Source of the DNA: Nevskia soli DSM 19509
GTDB taxonomy: Bacteria; Pseudomonadota; Gammaproteobacteria; Nevskiales; Nevskiaceae
Assembly (NCBI RefSeq): GCF_000711955.1
Contig: NZ_JONR01000020.1
Span: 1-64,000, forward strand
Length of the DNA stretch: 64,000 nucleotides
Reading direction: 5' to 3'
How positions within the stretch are numbered: the stretch's first letter is position 1; each line of letters starts with the position of its first letter. A program made the position numbers and the translations under genes. The notes under the pieces were generated by a model that worked only from the letters and a program-made list of their open reading frames with translations, did no database searches and was not told the DNA's origin. Below, piece after piece: positions 35,547 through 43,124 of the stretch.

Positions 35547-36739
35547 GCGCGGTGTACCTTGCGCGCGGCCACCCACAGCGGCGGCAGGGCCAGCAGGGGC
35601 ACGACCACCGCCACCGTGACGGTGGCCGTGATGGAAACGTCGTAGAGTGCGCCGAGTATGGCGCTGCCCGCGAACCAGGCCAGGCCGAAGATCGAGGTGA
35701 ACAGGCCATAGGCCGAGCCCAGGCGCTGCGACGGCACCATGCCCGCCACCGCGGACGACATCACCGACTCGTGCACACCCAGGCCGATACCCCACAGCAG
35801 GGCGCCGACCACGGCGGCGCCGAAGCCGCCCAGAAATACCAGCGGCGGAAACACGGCGACCAGCAGCGTCAGCGGCAGCAGCACGATCAGGCCCTTGCGG
35901 TCGTAGAGCCTGCCGAACAGCAGTGAAGCTGCACCACCCGCACCCATCGCCGCCGCGTAGAGCAGCGGCACCCAGACCTCGCTGACGCTGCCGCTGCGGA
36001 TGAAGTGGTAGGCGATCAGCGGGTAGTCGGCGAAGCCGAAGCCGACCAGGGCGACGCCCGCCAGGTACCACCAGAACGCCGGCGGGTAACCGCCATCGCC
36101 TGCGGGCGCCGGCCGGTGCCGGATGGTTCCGGCTTCGGCGAAACGCAGGCGGGCCGCCGCCAGCACCAGCAGGGTGGCCAGCGCCGGCAGGCCGAGCCAG
36201 GCATAGGCGAGCGGGTAGTCCCCGTGCCGCCGCGCCAGCACAAATGCCACCGTCAGCGGCCCGATCAGTGCGCCGATCTGGTCGAGCGCCTGGTACAGGC
36301 CGAAGGCCCAGCCGCGGCCGATGCGTTCCCCGGCGCCGGCCAGCATCACGCCGGCGGCCGGTTTGCGGATCGCCTTGCCGGCGCGCTCGAGCACCATCAG
36401 CAGCGCCGCGCTGTGCCAGCTTCCGGCCAGGATCAGGGCCGGCACCGCCAGCATCTGCACCGCGTAGCCGCCCAGGGTCATGGGCCAGTAAAGACCGCTG
36501 CGGTCGGCCGCGCGGCCCGACAGCAGGCGCAGCGCATAGCCGACCAGTTCGCCGCTCCCGGCGACGATGCCGACGGCAAAGCCGCTGGCGCCGAGCACGC
36601 CGAGGAAAGAGCCATTGATGCCGCGTGCGCCTTCGTAGGCGAAGTCGGAGAACAGGCCGACCACGCCGAACACCACGACGAATCTGAGGGCGGAGCGCGC
36701 GCTCCAGGGGGCGGCGTGCGCGTCGGGGGATGGGCTCAT
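35543..36739 (-). CDS. MFS transporter
   Basis: 398 residues with 12 predicted membrane spans; typical spans include FVVVFGVVGLFSDFAYEGARG and GALLWGIGLGVHESVMSSAVAG, with a conserved GxLaDRxGR-like loop (LSGRAADRSGLYWP). The substrate is unknown. ATG 36739 (MSPSPDAHAAPWSARSALRF) is preferred because homology begins there; the ribosome site is weak. It is divergent from the ECF41 operon and coupled to acpH. Confidence 0.87.
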   Translation of the reverse strand: MSPSPDAHAAPWSARSALRFVVVFGVVGLFSDFAYEGARGINGSFLGVLGASGFAVGIVAGSGELVGYALRLLSGRAADRSGLYWPMTLGGYAVQMLAVPALILAGSWHSAALLMVLERAGKAIRKPAAGVMLAGAGERIGRGWAFGLYQALDQIGALIGPLTVAFVLARRHGDYPLAYAWLGLPALATLLVLAAARLRFAEAGTIRHRPAPAGDGGYPPAFWWYLAGVALVGFGFADYPLIAYHFIRSGSVSEVWVPLLYAAAMGAGGAASLLFGRLYDRKGLIVLLPLTLLVAVFPPLVFLGGFGAAVVGALLWGIGLGVHESVMSSAVAGMVPSQRLGSAYGLFTSIFGLAWFAGSAILGALYDVSITATVTVAVVVPLLALPPLWVAARKVHRA

Positions 36740-36783
36740 GGCGGTGCGATGGGGCGGCGTCGAGCCTCTATATAGCATGGGCA

Positions 36784-36810
36784 TGTCACAAGGGAGCATG
36801 CTATCTCGTC
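36784..36810 (+). promoter_or_regulatory. ECF41-type promoter
   Basis: TGTCACA (36784-36790), a 16-base spacer, and CGTC (36807-36810). This exactly fits the motif reported for ECF41 sigma factors (recalled, not searched). It lies 30 bases before the first gene of a three-gene set whose third gene encodes an ECF41 sigma factor, so autoregulation is implied. Confidence 0.7.
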
Positions 36811-36839
36811 CTATACCCAGACGATAAAGGAGGGATGCG

Positions 36840-37229
36840 ATGCGCAACGCCTTTGCGGCCTGGTCGGCACTGCTGCTGGGCCTGGTGCACCTGCTCAACG
36901 GCCTGTTCATGCTGCTGGCGCCGGAGCAGTGGTATCACGCGGTGCCGACGGTGCCGGGCACCGGCCCGTTCAACCCGCATTTCGTGCGCGACATCGGTTG
37001 CGCCTATGCCGCCGCCGGCGCCTCGCTGCTGTGGCTGGCGCGGGACGCCAAGGCCTGGCCGGCCGCGATGGCCGGTAGCATGTTCCTGACGTTGCACGCC
37101 GTGATGCACGTCTGGGACCTGCTGGCCGGGCGCGAGGAGTTCGCGCACTTCGCCATCGACACCGTGCTGGTGGTGATCCCGGCGCTCTGGGCGATGTGGC
37201 TGGCGTGGCCGCCACGGCGACCCGCCTGA
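36840..37229 (+). CDS. four-span membrane protein of ECF41 operon
   Basis: 129 residues with about four membrane helices (SALLLGLVHLLNGLFMLLA, DIGCAYAAAGASLLWLA, AAMAGSMFLTLHAVMHVWDLL, TVLVVIPALWAMWLAW); no confident family. It has an excellent ribosome site (AAAGGAGGG) and sits directly behind the ECF41 promoter. DoxX-like and other small membrane proteins are common in ECF41 neighbourhoods, but this one is called only by topology. Confidence 0.75.
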   Translation: MRNAFAAWSALLLGLVHLLNGLFMLLAPEQWYHAVPTVPGTGPFNPHFVRDIGCAYAAAGASLLWLARDAKAWPAAMAGSMFLTLHAVMHVWDLLAGREEFAHFAIDTVLVVIPALWAMWLAWPPRRPA

Positions 37230-37241
37230 AGGAGGCATTGC

Positions 37242-37793
37242 ATGAATCCGCTGAAATCATTGATCCGTTGGCGCATCGCCGCGTTCGAGCGTGAGCATGA
37301 TTACGACATGGGCTATGCGCGCGAGATCCTCGACGCGAGTCCGCACGCCCTGTTCAGCTTCAACCGCATCATGGGCTTCACCCGGTACCGGCAGGATCTG
37401 CCGCTGGAAGCCTGGTACGCGGCCAAGCTGGTCGGCACGCTGGCAGAGGACTGCGGCCCCTGCACCCAACTGGTGGCCGGCATGGCCGAGCGCGAGGGTA
37501 TGGATCCCGTGCAGATCCGCGCCGTCCTCCAGCACGACAGGGCGGCGATGACGCCCGGGACCGCGCTGGGCTTCCGCTTCGCCCAGGCGGCGCTGGCGCA
37601 TGATGCGCAGGCCGACGAGCTGCGCGGCGAGATCCTGCGGCGCTGGGGCGCCAAGGCGCTGGTGTCGCTGGCCTTCGCCCTGACTTCGGCGCGCATCTTC
37701 CCCACGCTGAAATATGCCCTGGGGCATGGGCAGAGCTGCAGGCGCGTGCGTGTCGGCGGTGTCGACATGCCGGTGCGGGCCGCAATCGCGTGA
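37242..37793 (+). CDS. CMD/AhpD-like protein of ECF41 operon
   Basis: 183 residues, helical, with the redox pair in AEDCGPCTQLVAGMAEREG (Cys-x-x-Cys) typical of carboxymuconolactone decarboxylase-like/AhpD-like proteins. ECF41 sigma factors are characteristically next to COE genes, of which this is the C (CMD) class. The AAGGAGG site overlaps the upstream stop. It lies between the membrane protein and the sigma gene, with gaps of 12 and 9 bases. Confidence 0.82.
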   Translation: MNPLKSLIRWRIAAFEREHDYDMGYAREILDASPHALFSFNRIMGFTRYRQDLPLEAWYAAKLVGTLAEDCGPCTQLVAGMAEREGMDPVQIRAVLQHDRAAMTPGTALGFRFAQAALAHDAQADELRGEILRRWGAKALVSLAFALTSARIFPTLKYALGHGQSCRRVRVGGVDMPVRAAIA

Positions 37794-37802
37794 GCCAGGC
37801 AC

Positions 37803-38684
37803 ATGAGTGAAGCAAAGATCACTGATGCGGCGGCAAGCTTCGAGCCCTTGCGCGGCTACCTGGTTGGTCTGGCCTACCGCATGCTGGGTTCGCGCGCCGA
37901 GGCCGAGGACATGGTGCAGGAGGCTTACCTGCGCTGGCATGCGGTGGATCGCGCCGCGGTACGCGAGCCGCGCGCCTTCCTGTCGCGTACGGTGACGCGC
38001 CTGTGTCTGGACCACATCAAGTCCGCGCGGGTGCAGCGTGAGGAATACATCGGTCCCTGGCTGCCGGAGCCCTTGCTGGACGACAGCACGCTATCGGTGG
38101 AGAGCGCCGGCGAGTACGCCAACGACCTGTCGGTGGCCCTGCTGCTGACGCTGGAAAGGCTGTCGCCGCTGGAGCGCGCGGCTTTCCTGTTGCACGATGT
38201 ATTCGACATGAGCTTCGAGCAGGTGGCCGAAACCCTGGGCCGCGAGGCGGCGGCCTGCCGTCAGCTGGCGACGCGGGCGCGCAATCACGTGCGCGAGGAG
38301 AAGCCGCGCTTCCGGCCTTCGGCGGAAGAAGAAGCGCGGGTGTTCTCGGCTTTCACCAGCGCACTCGGCAGCGGCGATGTGGCCGCGCTGAGCCGGGTGC
38401 TGGCGCAGGATGCGGTGTTCTACTCCGACGGCGGCGGCAAGGTGAAGGCGGCGCTGAAGCCGGTGTCCGGTCCGCAGCACATCGCCCGCTTCCTGCTCGG
38501 CGTGTTGCGCCGCTACGGCACTCCCGACATGCAGGCGCGCCCGGCGCGCATCAACGGCATGCCGGGGCTGGTGCTGCTGGGTCCGTCGGGACCCTTCCAG
38601 ACCCTCGCGCTGGAAGTGCGCGATGGCCTGATCGCCCGGCTCTACACGGTGCGCAATCCGGACAAGCTGCGCCACCTGCATTGA
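37803..38684 (+). CDS. ECF41-group RNA polymerase sigma factor with fused SnoaL domain
   Basis: 293 residues: sigma-2 (about 15-85, with MLGSRAEAEDMVQEAYLRW and RAFLSRTVTRLCLDHIKS), a linker bearing the group-specific WLPEP motif near 86, sigma-4 (about 115-165, LSPLERAAFLLHDVFDMSFE) and a C-terminal SnoaL-like regulatory domain (about 180-285) that ends with the group motif NPDKL. ECF41 factors lack an anti-sigma and are controlled by this fused domain. Context (promoter, CMD gene) supports autoregulation; inducing signal unknown. Confidence 0.93.
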   Translation: MSEAKITDAAASFEPLRGYLVGLAYRMLGSRAEAEDMVQEAYLRWHAVDRAAVREPRAFLSRTVTRLCLDHIKSARVQREEYIGPWLPEPLLDDSTLSVESAGEYANDLSVALLLTLERLSPLERAAFLLHDVFDMSFEQVAETLGREAAACRQLATRARNHVREEKPRFRPSAEEEARVFSAFTSALGSGDVAALSRVLAQDAVFYSDGGGKVKAALKPVSGPQHIARFLLGVLRRYGTPDMQARPARINGMPGLVLLGPSGPFQTLALEVRDGLIARLYTVRNPDKLRHLH

Positions 38685-38692
38685 GCGAGCCT

Positions 38693-38771
38693 GTCGGCTC
38701 CGCTGCGCTTGAGCCGACCTACGAGGAGGCCTTCGTAGGTCGGTTCAAGGGCGCTTGCGCCCGGAACCGAC
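38693..38771. repeat. two REP-like palindromes in opposite orientation
   Basis: GTCGGCT...AGCCGAC (38693-38718) followed by the mirrored TCGTAGGTCGGTT...GGCGC..GCGCC..AACCGAC (38733-38771), joined by ACGAGGAGGCCTTCGT, which is itself a dyad. The pair lies between the sigma gene and the convergent FAH-family gene. Confidence 0.75.
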
Positions 38772-38811
38772 GGTTTCCGCGACGACGTGTCCACAGGATT
38801 CCTGGGCTATT

Positions 38812-39429
38812 TCAGGCGCAATTCCACTCGAAGCGGCCGATGCCTTCGCTCTCCAGCAGCAGGCGGTCGCCCGGCATCAGCGGGCCGACGCCGGAAGGTG
38901 TGCCGGTGTAGATGATGTCGCCATCCTGCAGCGCCCAGGTGCGCGACAGGATATGGATCTGCCGGGCGACGGAGAACAGCATGTCGCTGGTCCTGGCGTG
39001 CTGGCGCAGGACGCCGTTGACGTGGAAGGTGAATTCGAGTGCCTGCAGGTCCTGCTGGCGATAAGGCGCCCAATCGCCCAGCGGCGCGGCTTGGTCGAAG
39101 GCCTTGGCCAGTTCCCAGGGCCAGCCTTTCTTTTTCAGCTCGCTTTGCAGATCGCGCAGGGTCAGGTCCAGTCCCAGGGTGATGTGGCTGATGTGGCTGA
39201 GGGCCTGGGCTTCCGGGATGTCGGCGCCGCCGCCGGTGAGCGCCACCACCAGTTCGGCCTCGTGGTGCACGCCGCCGCGGCCGCGCGGCAGGGTGAGGGT
39301 CTTGCCCGGCGGTACCACGCAGGACGGTGGCTTCATGAACAGCACGAAAGCCTCGTCCGGCGTGTTGCCCAGCTCCTTGATGTGCTCGGCGTAGTTGCGG
39401 CCGATGCAGAAGATGCGATTGACGTTCAT
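38812..39429 (-). CDS. fumarylacetoacetate hydrolase-family protein (YcgM-like)
   Basis: 205 residues, the short FAH form. Marks: IFCIGRNYAEHIKELGN, then the metal-binding acid in HHEAELVVAL with HPDG-like loops, and GDIIYTGTPSGVGPL near the C-terminus. Members hydrolyse or decarboxylate beta-diketo acids such as acylpyruvates or oxaloacetate-like compounds. It starts 7 bases after the carotenoid oxygenase stop, so they form an operon; a role in cleaving ring-derived products is inference. Confidence 0.88.
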   Translation of the reverse strand: MNVNRIFCIGRNYAEHIKELGNTPDEAFVLFMKPPSCVVPPGKTLTLPRGRGGVHHEAELVVALTGGGADIPEAQALSHISHITLGLDLTLRDLQSELKKKGWPWELAKAFDQAAPLGDWAPYRQQDLQALEFTFHVNGVLRQHARTSDMLFSVARQIHILSRTWALQDGDIIYTGTPSGVGPLMPGDRLLLESEGIGRFEWNCA

Positions 39430-39436
39430 GTGCCTC

Positions 39437-40918
39437 TCAGTGGGATGCCAATTCTTCCGACGATGCCCAGCAGGCGTGGGTGCCGCTGGGAATGCGCGCG
39501 GGCAGGCGCACCTTGGCCAGCGGGCCGGCGCCCGGATCCTGCGCGGCGTAAACCCAGCATTCGGAGCGGTCGCGGTTCATGTCGGTGATGTAGGTGACGA
39601 GGTAGCCGTCGTCTTCCGCCTGGTCGGCGCGGCTGCCCTTGCGCGGGGCGAACGGCGCTTCGCTGCCGAAAATGCCCGCACCGAAAGACAGGTCCTGCCG
39701 GGTTTTGTTCCGCAGGTCGTGCTTGCACAGGCCGTTGAACAGGAACATCCCAGGCTCGCCCAGCGCGCTGTAGACGTAACGATTGGGCTGCATGGCGTTT
39801 CGGTGATTGAAGCTGCCGAACTCGCTGATGCCCTCGTCCAGCGGCTCCTCGCGGGTGGCGCCGGTGCGCAGATTGAAGCGCCAGCGCCATAGCTGCGGCT
39901 TGAGCGAGTGCAGGTCGGTGTAGGCCATCAGCATGGCATAGGCGCGCGGCGCACCGGCCAGCGGCGGCGGCATCGGGCTGCGCTGGCGATAGCCGTTGAG
40001 CACCACCTCGTCGCCCTCTTCCCAGGCATTGACGAAGTGCAGGACATAGGTGGGATCGGCCTCGAACCAGCAGATGTCTCCCCCCACGCCCGGCCTCGGC
40101 ACCAGGGCGAAACGCGACGGCAGGTCGTGCATGCGCGCGACGTGCAGGCCGCGGGAGAACAGGCTGGCGTCCCAGAACAGCGGGAAGTCGTTGAGGATCA
40201 TGAAGCGCCGCGTATAGGCCATGTCGTGCGGCAGGCGCGGGCCGGGCAGGGGCACCGGCTGGTAGTGGATCAGCTTGCCGGCGGCATCGACCACGCCGCA
40301 GTACATATGGGGCGCCTGCTTGGAGTAGTTGAAGAACAGCAACTCCCCGGTCGTGGTGTCGACCTTGGCATGGGCCGAGACGCCTTCGGCGGGAAAGCTG
40401 CCGTTCCAATCGGCCGGGCCATACTGCTCCAGCGTCTGCGGGTCGAGCTGGTACAGCGCGCCGCACTGGTAGAAGGAGCTGAGCGCGCGGCCGGCGTGGA
40501 CCACCACGTCGGTGCTGGAAGAATCTTTCAATGCGCCCTGCGCGCCCCAGCCGGGACGTTCCGAGCGCGATGGCATCTCGGCCAGCCCGGACCACAGCGC
40601 GCGGCCGGCTGCCTGCTCGGCAAGAAAGCCCTGTGTGCGGATGAAGCGGTTGCGGTAGGAGGCCTTGCCGTCGCGGAAGCGGATCGCGTGCAGCACGCCG
40701 TCGCCGTCGAAGGGATGGTACTTGCCCAGTGGCTGGTGCACCGGGTTCTCGCTGTTGCGCAGGTAGACACCGTCAAGGTCGAGCGGCAGGCTGCCTTCGA
40801 CGCTGAGCTCCTCCGCATCCCACTCTTCCATCATCGGCGTCCAGGCGCCGTTGAGGTAGGGATGGTCGTCGGCCGGGTCGATGGTCGAATGCACGCGGTT
40901 GACCAGCGTTGCTTTCAT
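39437..40918 (-). CDS. carotenoid cleavage / lignostilbene dioxygenase family protein
   Basis: 493 residues, seven-bladed propeller family. The four Fe(II) histidines can be placed: SAHAKV near 182, PHDMAY near 230, LHFVNAW near 291 and GTHACW near 480. It cleaves a polyene or stilbene double bond with O2. No signal peptide. ATG 40918 follows GGAGA at 7 bases; the leader carries repeat copy C, ending 13 bases before the ATG. The downstream FAH-family gene suggests breakdown of the cleavage product. Confidence 0.92.
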   Translation of the reverse strand: MKATLVNRVHSTIDPADDHPYLNGAWTPMMEEWDAEELSVEGSLPLDLDGVYLRNSENPVHQPLGKYHPFDGDGVLHAIRFRDGKASYRNRFIRTQGFLAEQAAGRALWSGLAEMPSRSERPGWGAQGALKDSSSTDVVVHAGRALSSFYQCGALYQLDPQTLEQYGPADWNGSFPAEGVSAHAKVDTTTGELLFFNYSKQAPHMYCGVVDAAGKLIHYQPVPLPGPRLPHDMAYTRRFMILNDFPLFWDASLFSRGLHVARMHDLPSRFALVPRPGVGGDICWFEADPTYVLHFVNAWEEGDEVVLNGYRQRSPMPPPLAGAPRAYAMLMAYTDLHSLKPQLWRWRFNLRTGATREEPLDEGISEFGSFNHRNAMQPNRYVYSALGEPGMFLFNGLCKHDLRNKTRQDLSFGAGIFGSEAPFAPRKGSRADQAEDDGYLVTYITDMNRDRSECWVYAAQDPGAGPLAKVRLPARIPSGTHACWASSEELASH

Positions 40919-40930
40919 TCTTGTCTCCGT

Positions 40931-40981
40931 GGGCATCCTGCCCAGGCACCAGTCATCCATGACTGGACTGTTGAAACAAGC
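40931..40981 (-). repeat. two-hairpin GGA-loop element, copy C (carotenoid oxygenase 5' leader)
   Basis: Stem GGGCA/TGCCC (40931-40935, 40939-40943) around TCC; stem CCAGTCA/TGACTGG (40949-40955, 40960-40966) around TCCA; tail ACTGTTGAAACAAGC. On the minus (sense) strand the loops read GGA (as CAGGATG) and TGGA. The G-C pair of copy A's second stem is an A-T pair here, a compensating change. It lies between the pckA terminator and the oxygenase ribosome site. Confidence 0.75.
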
Positions 40982-40993
40982 AAAGCACCAACG

Positions 40994-41025
40994 AAAGCGG
41001 CCGCCGGTTTCCCGGCGGCCGCTTT
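40994..41025 (-). terminator. terminator after pckA
   Basis: Arms AAAGCGGCCGCCGG (40994-41007) and its exact complement (41012-41025) around a four-base loop, 26 bases beyond the pckA stop on the minus strand. The T-run is only the TTT of the arm, so it is strong in stem and weak in tract. Confidence 0.7.
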
Positions 41026-41051
41026 AATGTACCGCAATACCGCTGTCGGAA

Positions 41052-42728
41052 TCAGATGCGCTCTTCAATCCCGAAGTCCGCGAAGCCCTTGTTCTTGAAG
41101 TTCTGGCGGAACATGTCGCGCAGCTTCAGCGCCTGCTCGTCGTAGGCGGCCTTGTCGGTCCAGGTGTTGCGCGGGTTGAGCATTTCGCTGGGCACGCCCG
41201 GGCAGGACTTGGGCATCTTCAGCTTGAGGATCGGATGCACTTCGGTCTCGACGTCGTCCAGTTCGCCGTTGAGCGCCGCGTTGAGCAGGGCGCGGGTCAG
41301 CTTGATCGACATGCGCTTGCCGACGCCGTGCGGGCCGCCGCTCCAGCCGGTGTTGAGCAGGATGCAGCGCGCCTTGTGGTGCTGCATCTTGTCCGCCAGC
41401 AGCTTGGCGTAGACGTTGGGCTTGTGCGCCATGAAGGGGCCGCCGAAGCAGGCGGAGAAGGTCGGGGTCGGCTCGGTGATGCCGACCTCGGTGCCGGCGA
41501 CGCGCGCGGTGAAGCCGGAGACGAAGTGATACATGACGTCCTTCGGTTCCAGGATGGAGATCGGCGGCAGCACGGCGAAGGCGTCGGCGGTGAGCAGCAC
41601 GATGGTCTGCGGGTGCGGGCCCTGGCCGTGGGGCATGACGTTGGGGTTGGCTTCCAGCGGATAGCTGAAGCGGGTGTTCTCGGCGATGGAGTCGTCGTTC
41701 AGATCGAGCTCGTCCGGATGGCACTGCTCCATCGTCTTGCCCGGCAGCGGCGGCACGTTCTCGATGATGGTGCCGGGCTTGGACAGGGCGGCGGCGATGA
41801 CCGGCTCGGCTTCCTTGTCCAGGTTGATCAGCTTGGCGTAGCAGCCGTCTTCCAGGTTGCACAGGCCGTTGTCCGACCAGATGGTCTCGTCGTCGCCGAT
41901 GAGGCGGCGCGCGGCGTCGGCCGACAGGGTGGTCTTGCCGGTGCCGGACAGGCCGAACAGGATGGCCGCGTCATTCTTCGCGCCGACGTTGGCCGAGCAG
42001 TGCATCGACAGGCGGCCGTCCTTCGGCAGCAGGTAGTTGCCGACAGTGAAGATGGTCTTCTTGTTGACGCCGCAGTAGTCGGCGCGGCCGGCCACCAGGC
42101 AGATCTTGTTGCGCGCGTCGATGATCACAGCGACTTCGGCGCGGCTGCCGTCGCGCTCCGGCTCGCAGACGAAGCTCGGCACGTTGAGCATGGTCCAGCG
42201 GCGCGCGTCGACGTCCCGCACGCCCTGCAGGTTCTTGGGGAACATGTTGTGCACGAACATGGCGTGCGTGGCGTACTCGCCGATGAAGCGGTAGGGCACG
42301 GCGAACTCCGGGTCGCTGCCCATGAAGACGTCCTTCACGTACAGCGAAGCCTTCTTGTCGTTGAGATGCTTGATCACGCGCTGCAGCAGCGCCTGGTACT
42401 TCTCGGGATCGTAGGGGTTGAGGTCGGCCTTGAACCAGATCTCGTCCGCCACTTCCGGCCACTTCACCGCAAAGGTGTCCTTGGTGCGGCGGCCGGTGCA
42501 GTCCGGATCGGTGTAGTACACCAGCGGACCATTCACGCCGAGCTTGGTCGGGAACGCCTTCTGCTCGTTGCTGCCGCCATCGCGATGCACCCTGCCGCGA
42601 TCGTTCTTGATCGCCTCGTGGAACAACTCCTCCTTGCTCAGTTCGTACTTGTAGGAAACCGAGGTAAGACCGAACAGTTTCTCCAGGTCGGCCTGGAAAT
42701 TCGGAGTCGAAGCTTTAGCGATAGCCAT
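41052..42728 (-). CDS. pckA: phosphoenolpyruvate carboxykinase (ATP)
   Basis: 558 residues, first committed step of gluconeogenesis: oxaloacetate + ATP to PEP + ADP + CO2. The ATP-type P-loop GLSGTGKTTLS lies near residue 259; substrate loops RVHRDGG, HNMF, and GITEPTPTFSACFGGPF match the family. It is the ATP-dependent, not GTP-dependent, class. ATG 42728 (MAIAKASTPNF) is where homology begins; an open frame to 42950 lies upstream. The ribosome site is weak. It ends at a strong terminator. Confidence 0.93.
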   Translation of the reverse strand: MAIAKASTPNFQADLEKLFGLTSVSYKYELSKEELFHEAIKNDRGRVHRDGGSNEQKAFPTKLGVNGPLVYYTDPDCTGRRTKDTFAVKWPEVADEIWFKADLNPYDPEKYQALLQRVIKHLNDKKASLYVKDVFMGSDPEFAVPYRFIGEYATHAMFVHNMFPKNLQGVRDVDARRWTMLNVPSFVCEPERDGSRAEVAVIIDARNKICLVAGRADYCGVNKKTIFTVGNYLLPKDGRLSMHCSANVGAKNDAAILFGLSGTGKTTLSADAARRLIGDDETIWSDNGLCNLEDGCYAKLINLDKEAEPVIAAALSKPGTIIENVPPLPGKTMEQCHPDELDLNDDSIAENTRFSYPLEANPNVMPHGQGPHPQTIVLLTADAFAVLPPISILEPKDVMYHFVSGFTARVAGTEVGITEPTPTFSACFGGPFMAHKPNVYAKLLADKMQHHKARCILLNTGWSGGPHGVGKRMSIKLTRALLNAALNGELDDVETEVHPILKLKMPKSCPGVPSEMLNPRNTWTDKAAYDEQALKLRDMFRQNFKNKGFADFGIEERI

Positions 42729-43124
42729 GGGTTTACGGAAGCTCGCGATCGTTTGGAAAAGAAAATGGTGGTCCGCCCGGCGCGGACAGATGGGGTATTT
42801 TACTTGAAGGCGCCCAAAATTTCGGCAAGTTCCCGCAAAAGCCGCCAAACGGGCGGTTATGTCGCGCCGGCGCTGGTTATGGCGCCTAATTTTTGCTAAC
42901 GCGCAGGAATGTAAAGGGGCCGGGTTCACCATGCGTGCCATGTGTGCCAAGGTTTTTTGTTGGCACGCATGGTAGTGGCTTGCGCGAATGACTCAATGTC
43001 ATTCGCATGGCACCGACGGATTCGCCTGGAGCGAATTCGGACCGCCGCATGTGGGCCCGAAGGGAAATCTACCGAGGTCTCGCCAGGGATGGCAAGGATG
43101 AATTTGTGCTTGCTGCCCGTGTAA
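42729..43124. other. 396-base gap with several hairpins
   Basis: Between pckA (start) and pilJ (end). Contains the pckA leader, an inverted repeat with arms ACCATGCGTGCCA (42928-42940) and TGGCACGCATGGT (42961-42973), a hairpin GCGAATGAC/GTCATTCGC (42984-42992, 42998-43006), and a small GCCA-GGGA-TGGC hairpin near 43083 resembling the repeat-island hairpins. No gene is supported. Confidence 0.6.

Noticed and set aside
34950..36071. Long acpH frame extending into the MFS gene
   Set aside because: Upstream part is a shadow of the MFS gene; AcpH homology starts at MNYLAHLWLS (35546), overlapping the MFS stop.
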